A model generated the notes under the pieces. It did not search any database. It saw nothing but the letters and a program-made list of their open reading frames with translations, and was not told where the DNA came from. Source: Zantedeschia hybrid cultivar (Eukaryota; Streptophyta; Magnoliopsida; Alismatales; Araceae). Taken from it: a DNA stretch of 64,000 nucleotides. This document shows positions 62,681-64,000 of this stretch, piece by piece. A program made the translations under genes and the position numbers. The stretch's first letter is position 1, and every line of letters starts with the position of its first letter. The stretch is from NCBI GenBank assembly GCA_030544215.1, contig JARZZO010000014.1:16588234-16652233 (forward strand). The letters run 5' to 3'.

Positions 62681-64000
62681 GTTCTTTCAAAAGTACTGGC
62701 ATATCACTAAGGAGGAGGTGACCAATACCATCCAGAGAATCTTCAAAATAGGTATGATGCCCGACAGTCTAAATCATACTCACATTGTGCTCATACCTAA
62801 GAAAGTCCCTTCATGACTACTGATGATTATAGGCCCATTAGTCTTACTAATGTAATTTACAAAGTCTGTGCTAAGATCTTATCAGGGAGAATACAAAATT
62901 TACTTACAAGGATCGTTTCTTATAATCAATCTGCTTTTGTGCCTTATAGAAGACGTCTGGATAACATCCTAATTACTCATGAGCTCATTCATTCTATCAA
63001 GAATAATAGTGGAAAAAGGGGTTCATTTTGTAGCAAGGTAGATATCTCTAAAGCCTATTGCAAATTAAATTGGGACTTCATTTCCTTCACCCTCAAATCC
63101 TTAGGTTTCTCCAAGTAGGCTATTGATTTAATCATGATGTGCATCTCTTCTGCAACTTATTCAGTGGTGGTTAACAGTGAAACCTGTGGCTTTATTAAAC
63201 CCTCTAGCGGGTTAAGACAAGGATGTCCCTTCTCCCCTTTAATATATATAATCTGTTCGGAGGTGTTGACTGTACTTATTCATGATAAGATTCAAGAAGG
63301 GAACATCAAAGGATTTAAAGTTAATCATCATGCACCAACCATCACTCATCAAATGTTTGCAGATGATATTATCATATTTGGTCAAGCTAGTAAGGAGGAG
63401 CCTATGAATTATATCGAATACTTCAAAGTCTATGGCAATTGGACTGACCAATGTATTAACAGGAGGAAATCAGGCATTGCGTTTAATCCCAACACTCAGG
63501 AAACTCTGTCAGAAAGCCTCTCCTCTGAATTCAACATTCAAATGCTGCCTAAAGATACTATGTATTTAGGGGCACCTTTATGGTCAAGGAAAGGTATAAT
63601 TGCTCAACTAACATACTTGGAAGACGGATTCAGATTGAAACTTACTCAATGGAAGGCCCATACACTGTCTTAAGCAGGCAAGCTTGTCCTCATCAACTCA
63701 GTTCTCAATTCACATATAATGAGTGTTGGCCTTCTACTAGTAGGTACTATCCATAAACTCAACCAAATTCAATGTGACTTCCTCTAGGGTGACAAGCAAG
63801 ATCATAGAAGAATCCATCTATGCAGCTGGTCTAAAATTAAGAAACATAAGCTACACGGTGGCTTGGGCATCAAAGATTTGAGTACTCTTAACAAAGTAGC
63901 TGTTTTGAAAATTATTTGGAACTTCATTCAGGAGGATAATCTTGATGGGCCGAAATCTCGTCCACCACGATTAAGACCTTCTATCTTCAATCAGAGAGAA
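62680..64000 (+). mobile_element. L1-type LINE fragment, running off the right edge
   Basis: It begins around KEEVTNTIQRIFKIGMMPDS (62717 on), then, after a shift near 62810, DDYRPISLTNVIYKVCAKIL (62813-63118), a TAG, and in the same frame SSGLRQGCPFSPLIYIICSE and the catalytic motif FADDIIIFG (63134-63673). A further C-terminal region follows 63673 with more breaks (LGIKDLSTLNKVAVLKIIW near 63870). Endonuclease is absent in the window, so it is probably 5'-truncated. The left boundary is approximate and no target duplication is visible because the right end lies outside. Confidence 0.8.

Noticed and set aside
1..64000. CRISPR arrays, bacterial operons, tRNA or rRNA genes
   Set aside because: The only regular array is the 44-bp satellite without spacers; nothing with tRNA or rRNA structure was recognised, and the sequence is eukaryotic.

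Overview
The window is plant nuclear DNA. The genes are split by short canonical GT-AG introns, the proteins are plant-type (an RPD3/HDA9 class I histone deacetylase and a BTB/LRR FBL11-like protein), and most of the sequence is plant transposons: Tat-lineage LTR retrotransposon, hAT, MULE, RTE and L1 LINEs. It looks like a repeat-rich angiosperm; the species cannot be fixed from sequence alone. No tRNA, rRNA or CRISPR was recognised.

Layout. 1-1.9 kb: CT-rich, G-run-bounded repeats that look like a decayed LTR, and a hAT-like GC-rich patch. 1.9-9.3 kb, minus strand: eleven exons of an FBL11-type BTB/LRR gene whose 3' exons lie off the left edge. 9.3-13.0 kb: a divergent intergenic region with direct repeats and a 1.34-kb MULE. 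13.07-60.97 kb, plus strand: a complete 14-exon HDA9 gene (430 codons plus stop, every exon junction in phase). Its intron 8 is 41.5 kb long and holds an RTE LINE nested in another RTE LINE, a 199-bp hAT MITE, a 3.2-kb truncated L1 carrying its own hAT MITE, and a 29-kb Tat-lineage LTR element. 62.7-64.0 kb: another L1 fragment running off the right edge.

The 29-kb LTR element (29110-58130, TSD AAAGG) lies on the minus strand. In its own reading direction it has: 5' LTR, PBS, gag, PR, RT, RNase H, a second RNase H, integrase, a satellite-like array of 44-bp units, an antisense gene, polypurine tract, 3' LTR. The antisense gene is on the plus strand and reconstructs as ten coding exons plus a likely 5'-UTR exon inside the LTR. 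It encodes a plant-mobile-domain protein of about 1,400 residues with a coiled-coil C-terminus and is intact except for one apparent extra G in a homopolymer. The gag-pol frame has one in-frame TGA, one single-base frameshift and an in-frame hAT insertion. That hAT (49746-53815, TSD CTCCGAAG) has a five-exon transposase gene of 1,001 codons with no visible lesion.

How the parts relate. The retroelement's antisense gene is in sense with HDA9 and inside its phase-1 intron, and six of its exons are phase 1-1 with lengths divisible by three. The sequence is therefore arranged so that chimeric HDA9/plant-mobile-domain transcripts would stay in frame. This is inference from splice-site reading and needs RNA evidence. 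LTR divergence by eye (about two dozen substitutions over 2.9 kb) indicates a young insertion, placed only 212 bp before HDA9 exon 9.
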